DNA from: Candidatus Zhuqueibacterota bacterium
GTDB lineage: Bacteria > Zhuqueibacterota > Zhuqueibacteria > Zhuqueibacterales > Zhuqueibacteraceae
Assembly (NCBI GenBank): GCA_022616415.1
Contig: JAKEEU010000280.1
Location: forward strand, 1-64,000
Reading direction: 5' to 3'
DNA length: 64,000 nucleotides
The notes beneath the pieces are model-generated. The model was not told where the DNA came from, made no database searches, and saw only the letters and a program-made list of their open reading frames with translations. Below are positions 1 to 7,257 of this stretch, in pieces. Position 1 is the stretch's first letter. Each line of letters starts with the position of its first letter. The position numbers and the translations under genes are program-made.

Positions 1-2651
1 GAAAGCACGATCAACGTGCTCTTGAAGCCGCGAAATTCCAACACCAACGTTGCCAGCACGCCGAAGACCGCGATCAGAATCGCCGTGCCCAATCCGCCAA
101 AACTTTCCTGCCGGCTTTCGATCTCACCCGCTGGAATATAATGATAGCCTTCCGGAAATTTGAAAGTCTCGAGCTGAGCGAGAATCGCTTTCGTCACGCG
201 GTCGGTGTTGTAGCCGGTTTTCACATACGAGGTCATCGTCACCGCGCGCTCTTTGTTGTAATGATTGATGCGCGTCGGCGAGGCTTTGAACTCCAAGCTC
301 GCCAACTGCCGCAGCGGAATTTGCGCGCCGGTTACGGAAGCGAAGTGAATATGGTCGAGCGCTTCGAGCGTCGCCTTGCCGTTGCGATGGGAAGTCACAT
401 TGATATCATACTCGTTGCCTTCATCATCGCGAAATTTTCCGGCGCTGATGCCCGCCAAACTCATGCGCACGGTGCGTTGCGCCTCGGCAATCGGCACGCC
501 GAACAGCCCCGCTTTGTCGTGATCGAGATTCACATTGATGTCGGTCATGGCGATCTTCACGGGATTGTTGACGTAAAGCGTTCCCGGTGTCGATTTGAAA
601 ATTTGCTCGACTTCCGCGGCAATCGTTTTCAGCGTGTCCAAATTTTCGCCGATGAGCCGCACCGCAATCGGCGCGTCAATCGGCGGCCCGTTCTCGAACT
701 CTTTCAGCTCGATCTTTGCATTCGAATAGGACGCAAACACGGCGCGCAGCTCGTCGTAAAATTTCGGCGTCGCACTCGGATCGTACTTTTTGACTTCCGC
801 CAAAATTTCAGCGACATTGTTCTTTTCGCGCTTGGGCGACACGTTGTAATACGCCGGCGGATTGCCCTTACCGAGGTTGGTCATGTAGCTTTTGATTTCC
901 GGTCGCGACGCCAGTTGCGTCTCCACAAAGCTCGCCGCCTTATCGGTCTCGGCGAGGCTGCTGCCGTCGGGCGTTTCAATCGTCACGAGAAATTGCGGAA
1001 TGCCGGCTTTGGGGAACAGGCTGAAACCGATGATCGGCACGAGGCCCAGGCTGGCGACGAACAAAGCGCCGGCGATGACGATGGTTTTCGTCGGATGGCC
1101 AAGCGACCAGCCGAGCAGCCGTTTGTAGGTGAAATCAATAAAGCGCTTCAACCCGCGCAGAAAAAAGTTGCCACGCTCGTCGTGCTCTTCTTTCAATGCG
1201 CGGCTGGCGAGAAAGGGAATGATCGTGAGCGAGACGAACAGTGAGGCGAGCACCGTCACCACCACCGCCGTAGGCATGCTGCGAATATAATCTCCTGGCG
1301 CGCCTGGCAAAAACATCAGTGGCAAAAATGCAAAAATGAGCGTCGCCGTGCAGCCGAGCACCGCCACACCGATTTGCTTCGTCGCGGCGATGGCGGCTTG
1401 TGTGCGCGTGTGGCCGGCGCGCAAGAAGCGCGTGATGTTTTCCGTCACCACGATCGAATCATCGACCAGCAAGCCCAGCGCAATCACGAATCCGACAATG
1501 CTCAGTTGATTGATGTTGAAGCCGAAAGCGTCCAGCAGAAACAGGCCGATCAGCAGCGAGAGGGGAATCGAGATCATCACCACCATCGAAGCGCGAAAGC
1601 CCAGCGGCAGCAGCGTGATCAGCACCAAAAGGATTGCGATGCCGAAATCCCGATAAAGTCCGTTCAAGCGCGACGCCACGTTTTGCGCTTGATCGAAGCC
1701 GAGGTGCAGCGCCATGTTTTTCGGCAGCGCCGGCGCAAAAGCTTCAAGCTCTTTGCCGATAGCCTTGCGCACGACAAAAATATTCTGTCCGGCTTTTTGC
1801 TCGGCGGTCACGAACATCGCACGCTGGCCGTTGAAGCGGCCGATGTACGTCACGTCTTCGTAATTCCATCCGACTTCCGCGACGTCTTTGAGAAAAACCG
1901 CGTGGCCGTTCGCGGCGCCGACAATGGTGTTTTGCACCTCGTCGATGGACCTGTAATTGCCGCTGGTTTTGATGTTGAACTTCCTGCCGCCGACATCCAC
2001 ACTGCCGCCTGGAATGTTGGCGTTGCTCGATTGAATCAAGCCGATGACCTGGCTGATCGGGATACGGAGCTGCGCGAGCTTGCCCAAATCCAGCGCGACG
2101 CGCACTTCGCGCTCGGGATAGGCCCACTTCTCCACTTCCTTGATGCCGTTTACCGTTTCTAAGCGTTTTTTGAGCCGCTCCGCTTGATCTTCCAAATCCT
2201 TGTAAGGCGCGGTTTCAGAGACGAGCGCGATTTGAATGATGCTGACGTTGGTGGTGCTGAATTGCACGGTCTCCAAACTCAGCAAATCCGCCGGCAGATC
2301 GTCACGGATGCTGTTGATCTCGCGCAGGACCTCGTCATATTTTTTGTCGGCGTCGGCCTCCGCGTCGAATTCCACTCGCACGAACATCACGCCGTCATCG
2401 ATTTCCGTTCTGATGCTCTTCAGGTCATCCAGCTCGTTGATCTTCTCTTCGATCGGATCGGCCACGAGCTGCTCGATGTCGGCGGGGCTGGCGCCAGGAT
2501 AAACTGCGATCACCGCATAGGTCGGGAACGGAAACGCCGGGTCTTCCGAGCGCGAGATGGTCAGCAACGAGTTGATGCCAATGGCGACGAGCGCGAGAAA
2601 CACCACGATGGTGAATTGATAGTTTTTGACGGAATATTCTGCGATTTTCAT
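1..2651 (-). CDS. RND efflux permease A (AcrB/MdtB-like), C-terminus cut by window edge
   Basis: Inner-membrane proton-driven pump of a tripartite multidrug-type exporter. The reading frame starts MKIAEYSVKNYQ and stays open to base 1, so about 883 codons are present and the last roughly 140 or more are outside. Visible family marks are the first membrane helix (FTIVVFLALVAIGINSL), the TM4 proton-relay pair in GLLVDDSIVVTEN, and the second-half membrane block beginning GGLGTAILIAVFGVLATLVL. The start at 2651 has a good AGAGGTAGCT ribosome site. It is the last gene of the minus-strand order tetR, outer-membrane factor, adaptor, permease, so the TetR upstream probably controls it. Permease B at 26964-30581 is nearly the same protein over the shared length. 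The substrate cannot be told from sequence. Confidence 0.93.
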   Translation of the reverse strand, partial: MKIAEYSVKNYQFTIVVFLALVAIGINSLLTISRSEDPAFPFPTYAVIAVYPGASPADIEQLVADPIEEKINELDDLKSIRTEIDDGVMFVRVEFDAEADADKKYDEVLREINSIRDDLPADLLSLETVQFSTTNVSIIQIALVSETAPYKDLEDQAERLKKRLETVNGIKEVEKWAYPEREVRVALDLGKLAQLRIPISQVIGLIQSSNANIPGGSVDVGGRKFNIKTSGNYRSIDEVQNTIVGAANGHAVFLKDVAEVGWNYEDVTYIGRFNGQRAMFVTAEQKAGQNIFVVRKAIGKELEAFAPALPKNMALHLGFDQAQNVASRLNGLYRDFGIAILLVLITLLPLGFRASMVVMISIPLSLLIGLFLLDAFGFNINQLSIVGFVIALGLLVDDSIVVTENITRFLRAGHTRTQAAIAATKQIGVAVLGCTATLIFAFLPLMFLPGAPGDYIRSMPTAVVVTVLASLFVSLTIIPFLASRALKEEHDERGNFFLRGLKRFIDFTYKRLLGWSLGHPTKTIVIAGALFVASLGLVPIIGFSLFPKAGIPQFLVTIETPDGSSLAETDKAASFVETQLASRPEIKSYMTNLGKGNPPAYYNVSPKREKNNVAEILAEVKKYDPSATPKFYDELRAVFASYSNAKIELKEFENGPPIDAPIAVRLIGENLDTLKTIAAEVEQIFKSTPGTLYVNNPVKIAMTDINVNLDHDKAGLFGVPIAEAQRTVRMSLAGISAGKFRDDEGNEYDINVTSHRNGKATLEALDHIHFASVTGAQIPLRQLASLEFKASPTRINHYNKERAVTMTSYVKTGYNTDRVTKAILAQLETFKFPEGYHYIPAGEIESRQESFGGLGTAILIAVFGVLATLVLEFRGFKSTLIVL

Positions 2652-2699
2652 AGCTACCTCTCTGCGCAAATGGCTCGGTTCTTCCCTCAGAAGATTTGG

Positions 2700-2771
2700 C
2701 TCACGGAATGGAACTCTCACGGAAAAAATATTTTTATAATTCATTTCCGTGAGTTGTTCCAATTCCGTGAG
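2700..2771. repeat. nested inverted repeat between adaptor A and permease A
   Basis: An outer pair of arms (2700-2714, CTCACGGAATGGAAC; 2756-2771, its complement with one extra base) encloses a second pair (CTCACGGAAA at 2716-2725 and TTTCCGTGAG at 2744-2753) with an A/T-rich centre. The transcript would fold into a long double hairpin between two operon genes. It lacks a T-tract in a terminator position, so it looks like an inserted palindromic element or an RNA stability element. Confidence 0.75.
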
Positions 2772-2800
2772 CGATTAATTCTTTTTGGTAGCGGCTTATG

Positions 2801-3859
2801 CTACGGCACGATTTTGATCGCATCTCCATCATTCAAATACGCCGCGCCGTCGGTGATGACTTCGTCGATGCCCTCCAAACCGGCATCGATGGCGGCATGG
2901 TTGGCATAAATAAACGCGACGGAAACGCCGACTTTTTTCGCGGCCTGCGATGGCGAAATGGTGTAAACGCTGCCGCGCGAGCCATCTGCTTCGACAAGCG
3001 ATTCAATCGGCACCAAAGAAACGCGGGATTTTTTTGAGGGCGAAATTTCTGCTTTTGCAATCATCCCCGACAAGAACGTCGTGCCTTCTGCCGGTTCGAC
3101 GCGCAATTCAACTTCGTAGGTGCCGGTCATTGGCGAGGCCGTACCGGAAATTTCCGATACTGTGGCTGAGAAGGAATGATTGGGATAAGCATCGAACGCG
3201 AGCCGCGCCGTATCGCCGATGGCGATGCGCACCACATCGCGATCCGCCAGTCCGGCTTTTACCACCCAACCTTCTTGCGCGTTTCTCATCGACAAGACAG
3301 GTGTGCCAGGACTAATTAACTCGTTCGCTTCAACAAAGCGTTTCAAAATTTTGCCGGCAGCGGGCGTATAAATCGACGCATATTGCCAGTTGAATTTGGC
3401 GATTTCCAACGAGGACTTCGCGACTTCGTAGCCGGTGGTGGCGTCTTGAAATTGTTCGAGTGTGGCGACCGAGTCGCGATAAAGGTTTTGCACCCGCTGC
3501 AGATCGCGCCCGGCTTTGTCGAAAGCGTTCTGCGCCTGATGCACCTGCGCGTTGATTTCCGCCAGTTTCAGCGTCGCGAGCAACTGTCCCTGCCGCACGC
3601 TTTGCCCTTCGCTGACGTTGATGCGATCGATAATGCCGCCGATTTTGAACGAAAGCTTGCTCTCCGCTTTGCCGGAAAGAATGCCGGTGGCGCGAATCGG
3701 CTGGGCGATATTGACTTTCTCAACTTTTGCCATGCGCACCGCCACCGCTTCGGCCGTATTTGAATTGGCCTCGCTCGCGCCGCAACCAGTAAGCGCTAAA
3801 AACAATCCGGCAGTCAACAATACAAGCGTCGCGATCACATACTGGTTTTGTTTTTTCAT
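2801..3859 (-). CDS. RND periplasmic adaptor A (membrane fusion lipoprotein)
   Basis: Periplasmic adaptor of efflux system A, 352 residues. The frame stays open further upstream, but MKKQNQYV at 3859 is the start: it has a perfect AGGAGGT site 7 bases before it and begins a lipoprotein signal (hydrophobic stretch then lipobox LTGC, Cys about 26). The HlyD/MFP features follow: a beta-barrel/lipoyl half (KAESKLSFKIGGIIDRINVSEGQSV), the alpha-hairpin region (AQVHQAQNAFDKAGRDLQRVQNLY), the second lipoyl half (YTPAAGKILKRF) and a beta-barrel region. It is closely related to adaptor B (25637-26707). Mature protein is probably anchored to a membrane by lipid. Confidence 0.93.
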   Translation of the reverse strand: MKKQNQYVIATLVLLTAGLFLALTGCGASEANSNTAEAVAVRMAKVEKVNIAQPIRATGILSGKAESKLSFKIGGIIDRINVSEGQSVRQGQLLATLKLAEINAQVHQAQNAFDKAGRDLQRVQNLYRDSVATLEQFQDATTGYEVAKSSLEIAKFNWQYASIYTPAAGKILKRFVEANELISPGTPVLSMRNAQEGWVVKAGLADRDVVRIAIGDTARLAFDAYPNHSFSATVSEISGTASPMTGTYEVELRVEPAEGTTFLSGMIAKAEISPSKKSRVSLVPIESLVEADGSRGSVYTISPSQAAKKVGVSVAFIYANHAAIDAGLEGIDEVITDGAAYLNDGDAIKIVP

Positions 3860-3943
3860 TTTGCTACCTCCTGGAAGTTTTAGACAAATGAAATTTTCCA
3901 ATTTGGGGCCTTGCTCTTGCACGTCTACTCGGAAACGCCTCAA

Positions 3944-4120
3944 ACCCGTTAGGGTTGAAATGTTTATAGCCAAAGATTTTCCGTGTTTTCAGAACTCCGT
4001 AGGAGTGAAATGTAATGTGTTAATCTCACAATACGCACTTTCATTTACATGTCACTCCTACGGAGTTTTTGTGACTCTTAGAAGCATGACTAGAAACATT
4101 TCACTCCTAACGGAGTTTTA
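3944..4120. repeat. four-copy palindromic repeat cluster (ACTCCGTAGGAGTGAAATG family)
   Basis: Four copies of one unit lie in the gap between outer-membrane factor A and adaptor A. Two are forward: 3944-3968 (AACCCGTTAGGGTTGAAATG, followed by TTTATAG) and 3993-4013 (AACTCCGTAGGAGTGAAATG). Two are inverted: about 4043-4068 and 4092-4120 (complement AAAACTCCGTTAGGAGTGAA). Each unit has a small palindrome (ACTCCnTAGGAGT-like) joined to a conserved GAAATGTTTATAG-like tail. The two halves of the cluster can pair as one long hairpin. Confidence 0.8.
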
Positions 4121-4127
4121 AATCGTG

Positions 4128-5483
4128 CTATTTATCCTCAATCGGATACAACCCTGCCGCGCGCTCAAGCTCCGCGTATTTGATGTAATAATCGTAAGTC
4201 GTCAGAATTTGATTGATGCCGGCGTTGGTGAAAGCGGTGCGGGCATCGAGATATTCGACCTGCGCGGCCGCGCCTTGCTCGTATTTTTTCGCCATCAGCT
4301 CGAAGGATTTTTGCGCGCTCGCCAGACGGTCATTCGCGGTGGCGATGGCAGCCTTTGCCACCGCCGCGTCGTTAAAAGCGATGCGTACTTGCAGCGCGAT
4401 TTGATTTTCCAACTCAGACAGTTGCGTTCGCAAGCGCGAAACTTCGAGACTGGCTTGCTGGCGCCTGGCCGCATCTTGAAAGCCGTTGAAAATGTTCCAT
4501 TGCGCGACAAACGACACGACGAGATAATCCTGATCCGCGCCGAAGTCGTACTTGTTGCCTTGATAGCCGTAGTCAATGCCGAGCGAGAGATTGGGGAGAA
4601 AACTTGCCGTATTGACTTTAACGGCAGCCTCGGCAGCGCCAATACCGGCGCGAAGTTGCTGAAATTCTTCACGACGATTTTTTGCCTCATTTTGCGCGGC
4701 TTCACGGGAGAGCGACGTTTCGACCGCAAGAGCAGAGTCGGGAATGAACTGAATCGGCGTGCCTGGCGCACGATTGAGCAGAAAATTGAAATACTGTGCC
4801 GCCGCGTCGCTTTGCTGCTCGGCTTCGGCGAGTTTTTGTTTGACCTCGGAAAGCTCGGCGCGAGCACGATACACGGCATCGGCAGTGACTTTTTGATTCT
4901 CTTGCAGGCGCTCATTGACGCGAAGATTTTCTTCCAGAAGCGGCAGCGTTTGGCGATAAAGCTCCACCACGCGAACCGTCTTGGCGTAGTTGAAGTAGGC
5001 GGTTTTGATGTCGGCAACAAGCTGCCGTTTGAAAGCTTGCCGATGTGCTGCTTCGGCGTCGCGCAGCTTGGCGTGAATGCGGTAATTGTAGAGAATTTCA
5101 GGACGAAAGATAGGCTGCAATAGTGTGGCTCTGGTTTCACGCTGCAATGGCAGGCGCAAATCAATGTTGGTTGGAAAAGCCTGCGCTTGCAAAAGTTGAT
5201 TCAGCGTCGAATAAACCGGATTGATCAGCGTGCCCAAGTTGAGCACGTCGCCGCGCAGGTCGGAATAGCGCGCACTCAAGGTGAGTGAGGGCAAAAACAA
5301 GCCGCGCGCTTGGCGCAACGCCTGTTCGCTTTTCTCATAAGAGAAATTCTGTTGCTGAAGTGTGAGGTTGCCGGTCAGACCTTCACGCACGTAACCATCG
5401 AGCGTTGCTATCTGTGCTGTGGTAGCAGGCACGCAGATCAGGACGGCCAAGCTGATGATGAAAAGCAAAATCCGTTTTGCCAT
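4128..5483 (-). CDS. TolC-family outer-membrane efflux factor A
   Basis: Outer-membrane channel of efflux system A, 451 residues. A signal peptide (MAKRILLFIISLAVLICVPATTAQ) is followed by two repeats of the outer-membrane efflux protein fold: coiled-coil stretches such as AYFNYAKTVRVVELYRQTLPLLEENLRVNERL and, in the second half, RRQQASLEVSRLRTQLSELENQIALQVRIAFNDA. The start at 5483 follows AAGGAGAG. Its own promoter probably lies around the TetR operator at 5552-5564, because a terminator-like hairpin separates it from the upstream sequence. Factor B (24118-25488) is a near-copy, including the last 30 or so bases before the start codon. Confidence 0.93.
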   Translation of the reverse strand: MAKRILLFIISLAVLICVPATTAQIATLDGYVREGLTGNLTLQQQNFSYEKSEQALRQARGLFLPSLTLSARYSDLRGDVLNLGTLINPVYSTLNQLLQAQAFPTNIDLRLPLQRETRATLLQPIFRPEILYNYRIHAKLRDAEAAHRQAFKRQLVADIKTAYFNYAKTVRVVELYRQTLPLLEENLRVNERLQENQKVTADAVYRARAELSEVKQKLAEAEQQSDAAAQYFNFLLNRAPGTPIQFIPDSALAVETSLSREAAQNEAKNRREEFQQLRAGIGAAEAAVKVNTASFLPNLSLGIDYGYQGNKYDFGADQDYLVVSFVAQWNIFNGFQDAARRQQASLEVSRLRTQLSELENQIALQVRIAFNDAAVAKAAIATANDRLASAQKSFELMAKKYEQGAAAQVEYLDARTAFTNAGINQILTTYDYYIKYAELERAAGLYPIEDK

Positions 5484-5551
5484 AGCCCATCTCTCCTTTG
5501 TCGAAGTGGCGCAAGAAAAATCAGCGCCCTTGCTGACGTGTAGTTAATAAA

Positions 5552-5564
5552 TGACTATGAGTCA
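5552..5564 (-). promoter_or_regulatory. predicted TetR operator O3 in outer-membrane factor A promoter
   Basis: TGACTATGAGTCA, a TGACT-N3-AGTCA palindrome found three times around this operon and not noticed elsewhere in the window. On the minus strand it sits between a possible -35 (TTGCTG) and a TTTATTAACT stretch that could serve as -10, about 70 bases before the exporter start. Repressor binding here would block RNA polymerase. Confidence 0.7.
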
Positions 5565-5573
5565 GCAACATAG

Positions 5574-5602
5574 CTAAAAAAACGTGATTTAATGATCACG
5601 TT
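5574..5602 (-). terminator. terminator-like hairpin T2 upstream of outer-membrane factor A
   Basis: Read on the minus strand, AACGTGAT, a 6-base loop and ATCACGTT form a hairpin followed by a run of T. It would end any transcript coming from the 5.6-5.79 kb stretch. Its stem and the flanking A-run resemble hairpin T1 at 5799-5826. Confidence 0.6.
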
Positions 5603-5792
5603 CCAGCTTGTAAATTATTTTGCCACAATCATCTTGCAAAAATATCTTTACGATGCTTTTGCGTCTGTGTGCGCTTTTGTTTTTTGGGGTTGTGCGGCCT
5701 ACAGTCGCAAGCTTGTCCGCGTTGTGCAATTGCACAAGCGCAATTGGCTTATATGATGACGTTCGGTTAACTAATGACTCCGAGTCACGCAA
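5589..5792 (-). other. unexplained operator-to-terminator unit (67-codon frame or small RNA)
   Basis: This stretch begins at operator O2 and ends at terminator-like hairpin T2, so it has the shape of a short independent transcript of roughly 170-200 bases. A 67-codon frame runs through it, starting inside the operator and ending within the hairpin (last residues KIIYKLERDH). It has no ribosome site and no recognisable family. It could be a regulated small RNA, a small protein, or filler left by duplication of the operator-terminator module. No function is claimed. Confidence 0.3.
5775..5787. promoter_or_regulatory. predicted TetR operator O2
   Basis: TGACTCCGAGTCA, the same palindrome as O1 and O3, 19 bases from hairpin T1. 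The pair O2 plus T1 resembles the pair O3 plus T2 in sequence and spacing, pointing to a duplicated operator-terminator module. Confidence 0.65.
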
Positions 5793-5798
5793 TGCGTT

Positions 5799-5826
5799 TA
5801 AAAAAACGTGAAATTCATTTTCACGT
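5799..5826 (-). terminator. rho-independent terminator T1 of tetR
   Basis: On the minus strand ACGTGAAA, a 4-5 base loop and TTTCACGT are followed by seven T. It lies about 40 bases after the tetR stop codon, in the correct place to end the repressor transcript. Confidence 0.75.
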
Positions 5827-5863
5827 CGTTTAGGTCTTCATACGCCGAGCTTGGCGAGAAGTT

Positions 5864-6514
5864 TCATTTTTTTTTCTGAGCGGTTCGCAACGAATTCATC
5901 GTCAGCTCCCAGGATTTTGCCATGAGCGCTTCGAGATTGATTTGATGGTCGTGCATGAAATGCTCGGCCTTGTTGGCGATCAGACCGATCATGCCGTTTG
6001 AGATGCCCCAGAGCATGATCGCGACTTCAATCGGCAAAAGATCTTTCCGGAAAACTCCTTCGGCCACGCCGCGCGCAAAGACACGCGCCACGACTTCGAG
6101 GCACGCCAGCGAACGTTGCTCGGAGCCTTGGAGAACCTCTTCGGACACTTGGGAGTGCAACTCGCGCGCATCGGCAAACATCAGAATTTTAAAGTAGTCT
6201 GGATATTGTTTAAAAAACTCATAATAAGTGAATCCGATCTGGCGCAGCGTTTCATCGGCAGGGAGAGAGCGGGCTTCGACTTCCTCGAACATGCGCCGCA
6301 AAATCGCCAACCCTTCTTCCAGCAACGAAACGTACAAATCCTCTTTGCTCTTGAAATAAAGATAAAGCGTGCCCTTGCTCAATTCGGCAGCTTCGGCAAT
6401 CTCATCCATCGCGGCCGCTGGCAAGCCCTTTTCAAAAAAAATCTTGCGCGCGGCTTTCAGAATCGCCCGCCGGCGCTGCTCTTTTTCGCGTCCTTTTCTT
6501 TCGGCTGTGCCCAT
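5864..6514 (-). CDS. TetR-family repressor of efflux operon A
   Basis: DNA-binding regulator, 216 residues. The N-terminal TetR helix-turn-helix is clear (RRAILKAARKIFFEKG then MDEIAEAAELSKGTLYLYFK, residues about 15-60); the C-terminal ligand domain is divergent, as usual. It is transcribed in the same direction as the efflux genes, with TGACTnnnAGTCA operators before itself and before the outer-membrane factor. The likely scheme is autorepression plus repression of the pump, relieved by a pump substrate. The ligand is unknown. The start at 6514 is the first Met and fits the family start; there is no strong ribosome site. Confidence 0.92.
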   Translation of the reverse strand: MGTAERKGREKEQRRRAILKAARKIFFEKGLPAAAMDEIAEAAELSKGTLYLYFKSKEDLYVSLLEEGLAILRRMFEEVEARSLPADETLRQIGFTYYEFFKQYPDYFKILMFADARELHSQVSEEVLQGSEQRSLACLEVVARVFARGVAEGVFRKDLLPIEVAIMLWGISNGMIGLIANKAEHFMHDHQINLEALMAKSWELTMNSLRTAQKKK

Positions 6515-6534
6515 TCAAATGATTCTCAATAAAG

Positions 6535-6588
6535 TGACTCTCAGTCAGTTAATGTCTAAAAGTTAATAAACAGTGCAACAAAAGTCAA
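6535..6588 (-). promoter_or_regulatory. tetR promoter with operator O1
   Basis: The operator TGACTCTCAGTCA lies at 6535-6547, 20 bases before the tetR start. On the minus strand a -35-like TTGACT (6583-6588) is followed after 16 bases by TTAACT within TTTATTAACT. Operator O1 sits just downstream of the -10, a standard position for autorepression. Confidence 0.6.
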
Positions 6589-6629
6589 GCGTTTTTTGCG
6601 AAATCGTGTAATGCCTCACTTGCGGGTGG

Positions 6630-6643
6630 ACCGTCCGGACGGT
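6630..6643. repeat. 14-bp perfect palindrome
   Basis: ACCGTCCGGACGGT is perfectly palindromic and lies upstream of the TonB-receptor remnant. Part of it (ACGGTCCGG) recurs as the stem of the terminator after that remnant at 7176. It could be an operator of a lost gene or the end of an inserted element. Confidence 0.5.
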
Positions 6644-6707
6644 GTATAAAACACATCAAAAAAGAAAACAAAAAGCGCTCATTTCCCGGAAATAAAAATC
6701 TATCAAC

Positions 6708-7169
6708 TTGACACCCATTATTGCTGAAGCAGTGATTGTTCTGGGTACGCGGGCGAAAGGACAAGCCAAAGCATTAAATCAACAACTCAACGCAATAAAC
6801 ATCACCAATGTCGTCGCTTCAGACCAAATCGGCCGCTTTCCGGATGCCTCGGCTCCGGACGCATTGCAGCGTGTTCTGGGAATTACCACAACCCGCGACC
6901 AGGGCGAAAGCCGTTTTATCCAGATTCATGGCGCTTCGGCAGCCATGACTTCCGTCACTTTCAATGGCGAACGCGTTCCTTCGCCGGAAGGTGATGTTCG
7001 GCAAATCGCTTTGGATGCAGTACCGGTCGATGTGTTGGAAACCATTGAAGTCGCCAAAGCCATCACACCTGATATGGACGCCGAGGCTATTGGCGGTTCA
7101 GTCAACCTTGTCACCAAGCGGGCGCCGGATCAACAAATTCTATATGTAAATAGGCCGATTTCGGAATGA
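6708..7169 (+). pseudogene. TonB-dependent receptor remnant (plug domain only)
   Basis: About 153 codons from a TTG match the plug domain of Bacteroidota/Caulobacter-type TonB-dependent receptors: LGTRAKGQAKALNQQLNAIN, then ASDQIGRFPDASAPDALQRV, and ITPDMDAEAIGGSVNLVTKR. The signal peptide and N-terminal carboxypeptidase-like domain are missing (a stop lies 12 bases upstream of the first usable codon). The whole beta-barrel, normally 600 or more residues, is also missing. A terminator follows directly, so this is a deletion relic. In related bacteria the intact receptor sits beside a phytase gene, as here. Confidence 0.85.
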
Positions 7170-7175
7170 CGACGG

Positions 7176-7211
7176 ACGGTCCGGGTGCATTTGCTTTCCG
7201 GACCGTTTTTT
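7176..7211 (+). terminator. rho-independent terminator after receptor remnant
   Basis: ACGGTCCGG (7176-7184) pairs perfectly with CCGGACCGT (7198-7206) over a 13-base loop and is followed by a T-tract. It isolates the phytase gene from upstream transcription. Confidence 0.8.
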
Positions 7212-7257
7212 ATTATATTATCCCACGACTTTTAATATCTCAATATATAGGATTCCA

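Noticed and set aside
141..1244. Long plus-strand frame of 367 codons and similar frames opposite all three RND operons
   Set aside because: They are antisense shadows of the permease and exporter genes, very rich in Arg/His with no family sequence; the opposite strand has clear RND motifs.
3944..4120. CRISPR array
   Set aside because: The repeats are in both orientations, with unequal short gaps and no cas genes nearby; they are palindromic intergenic repeats.
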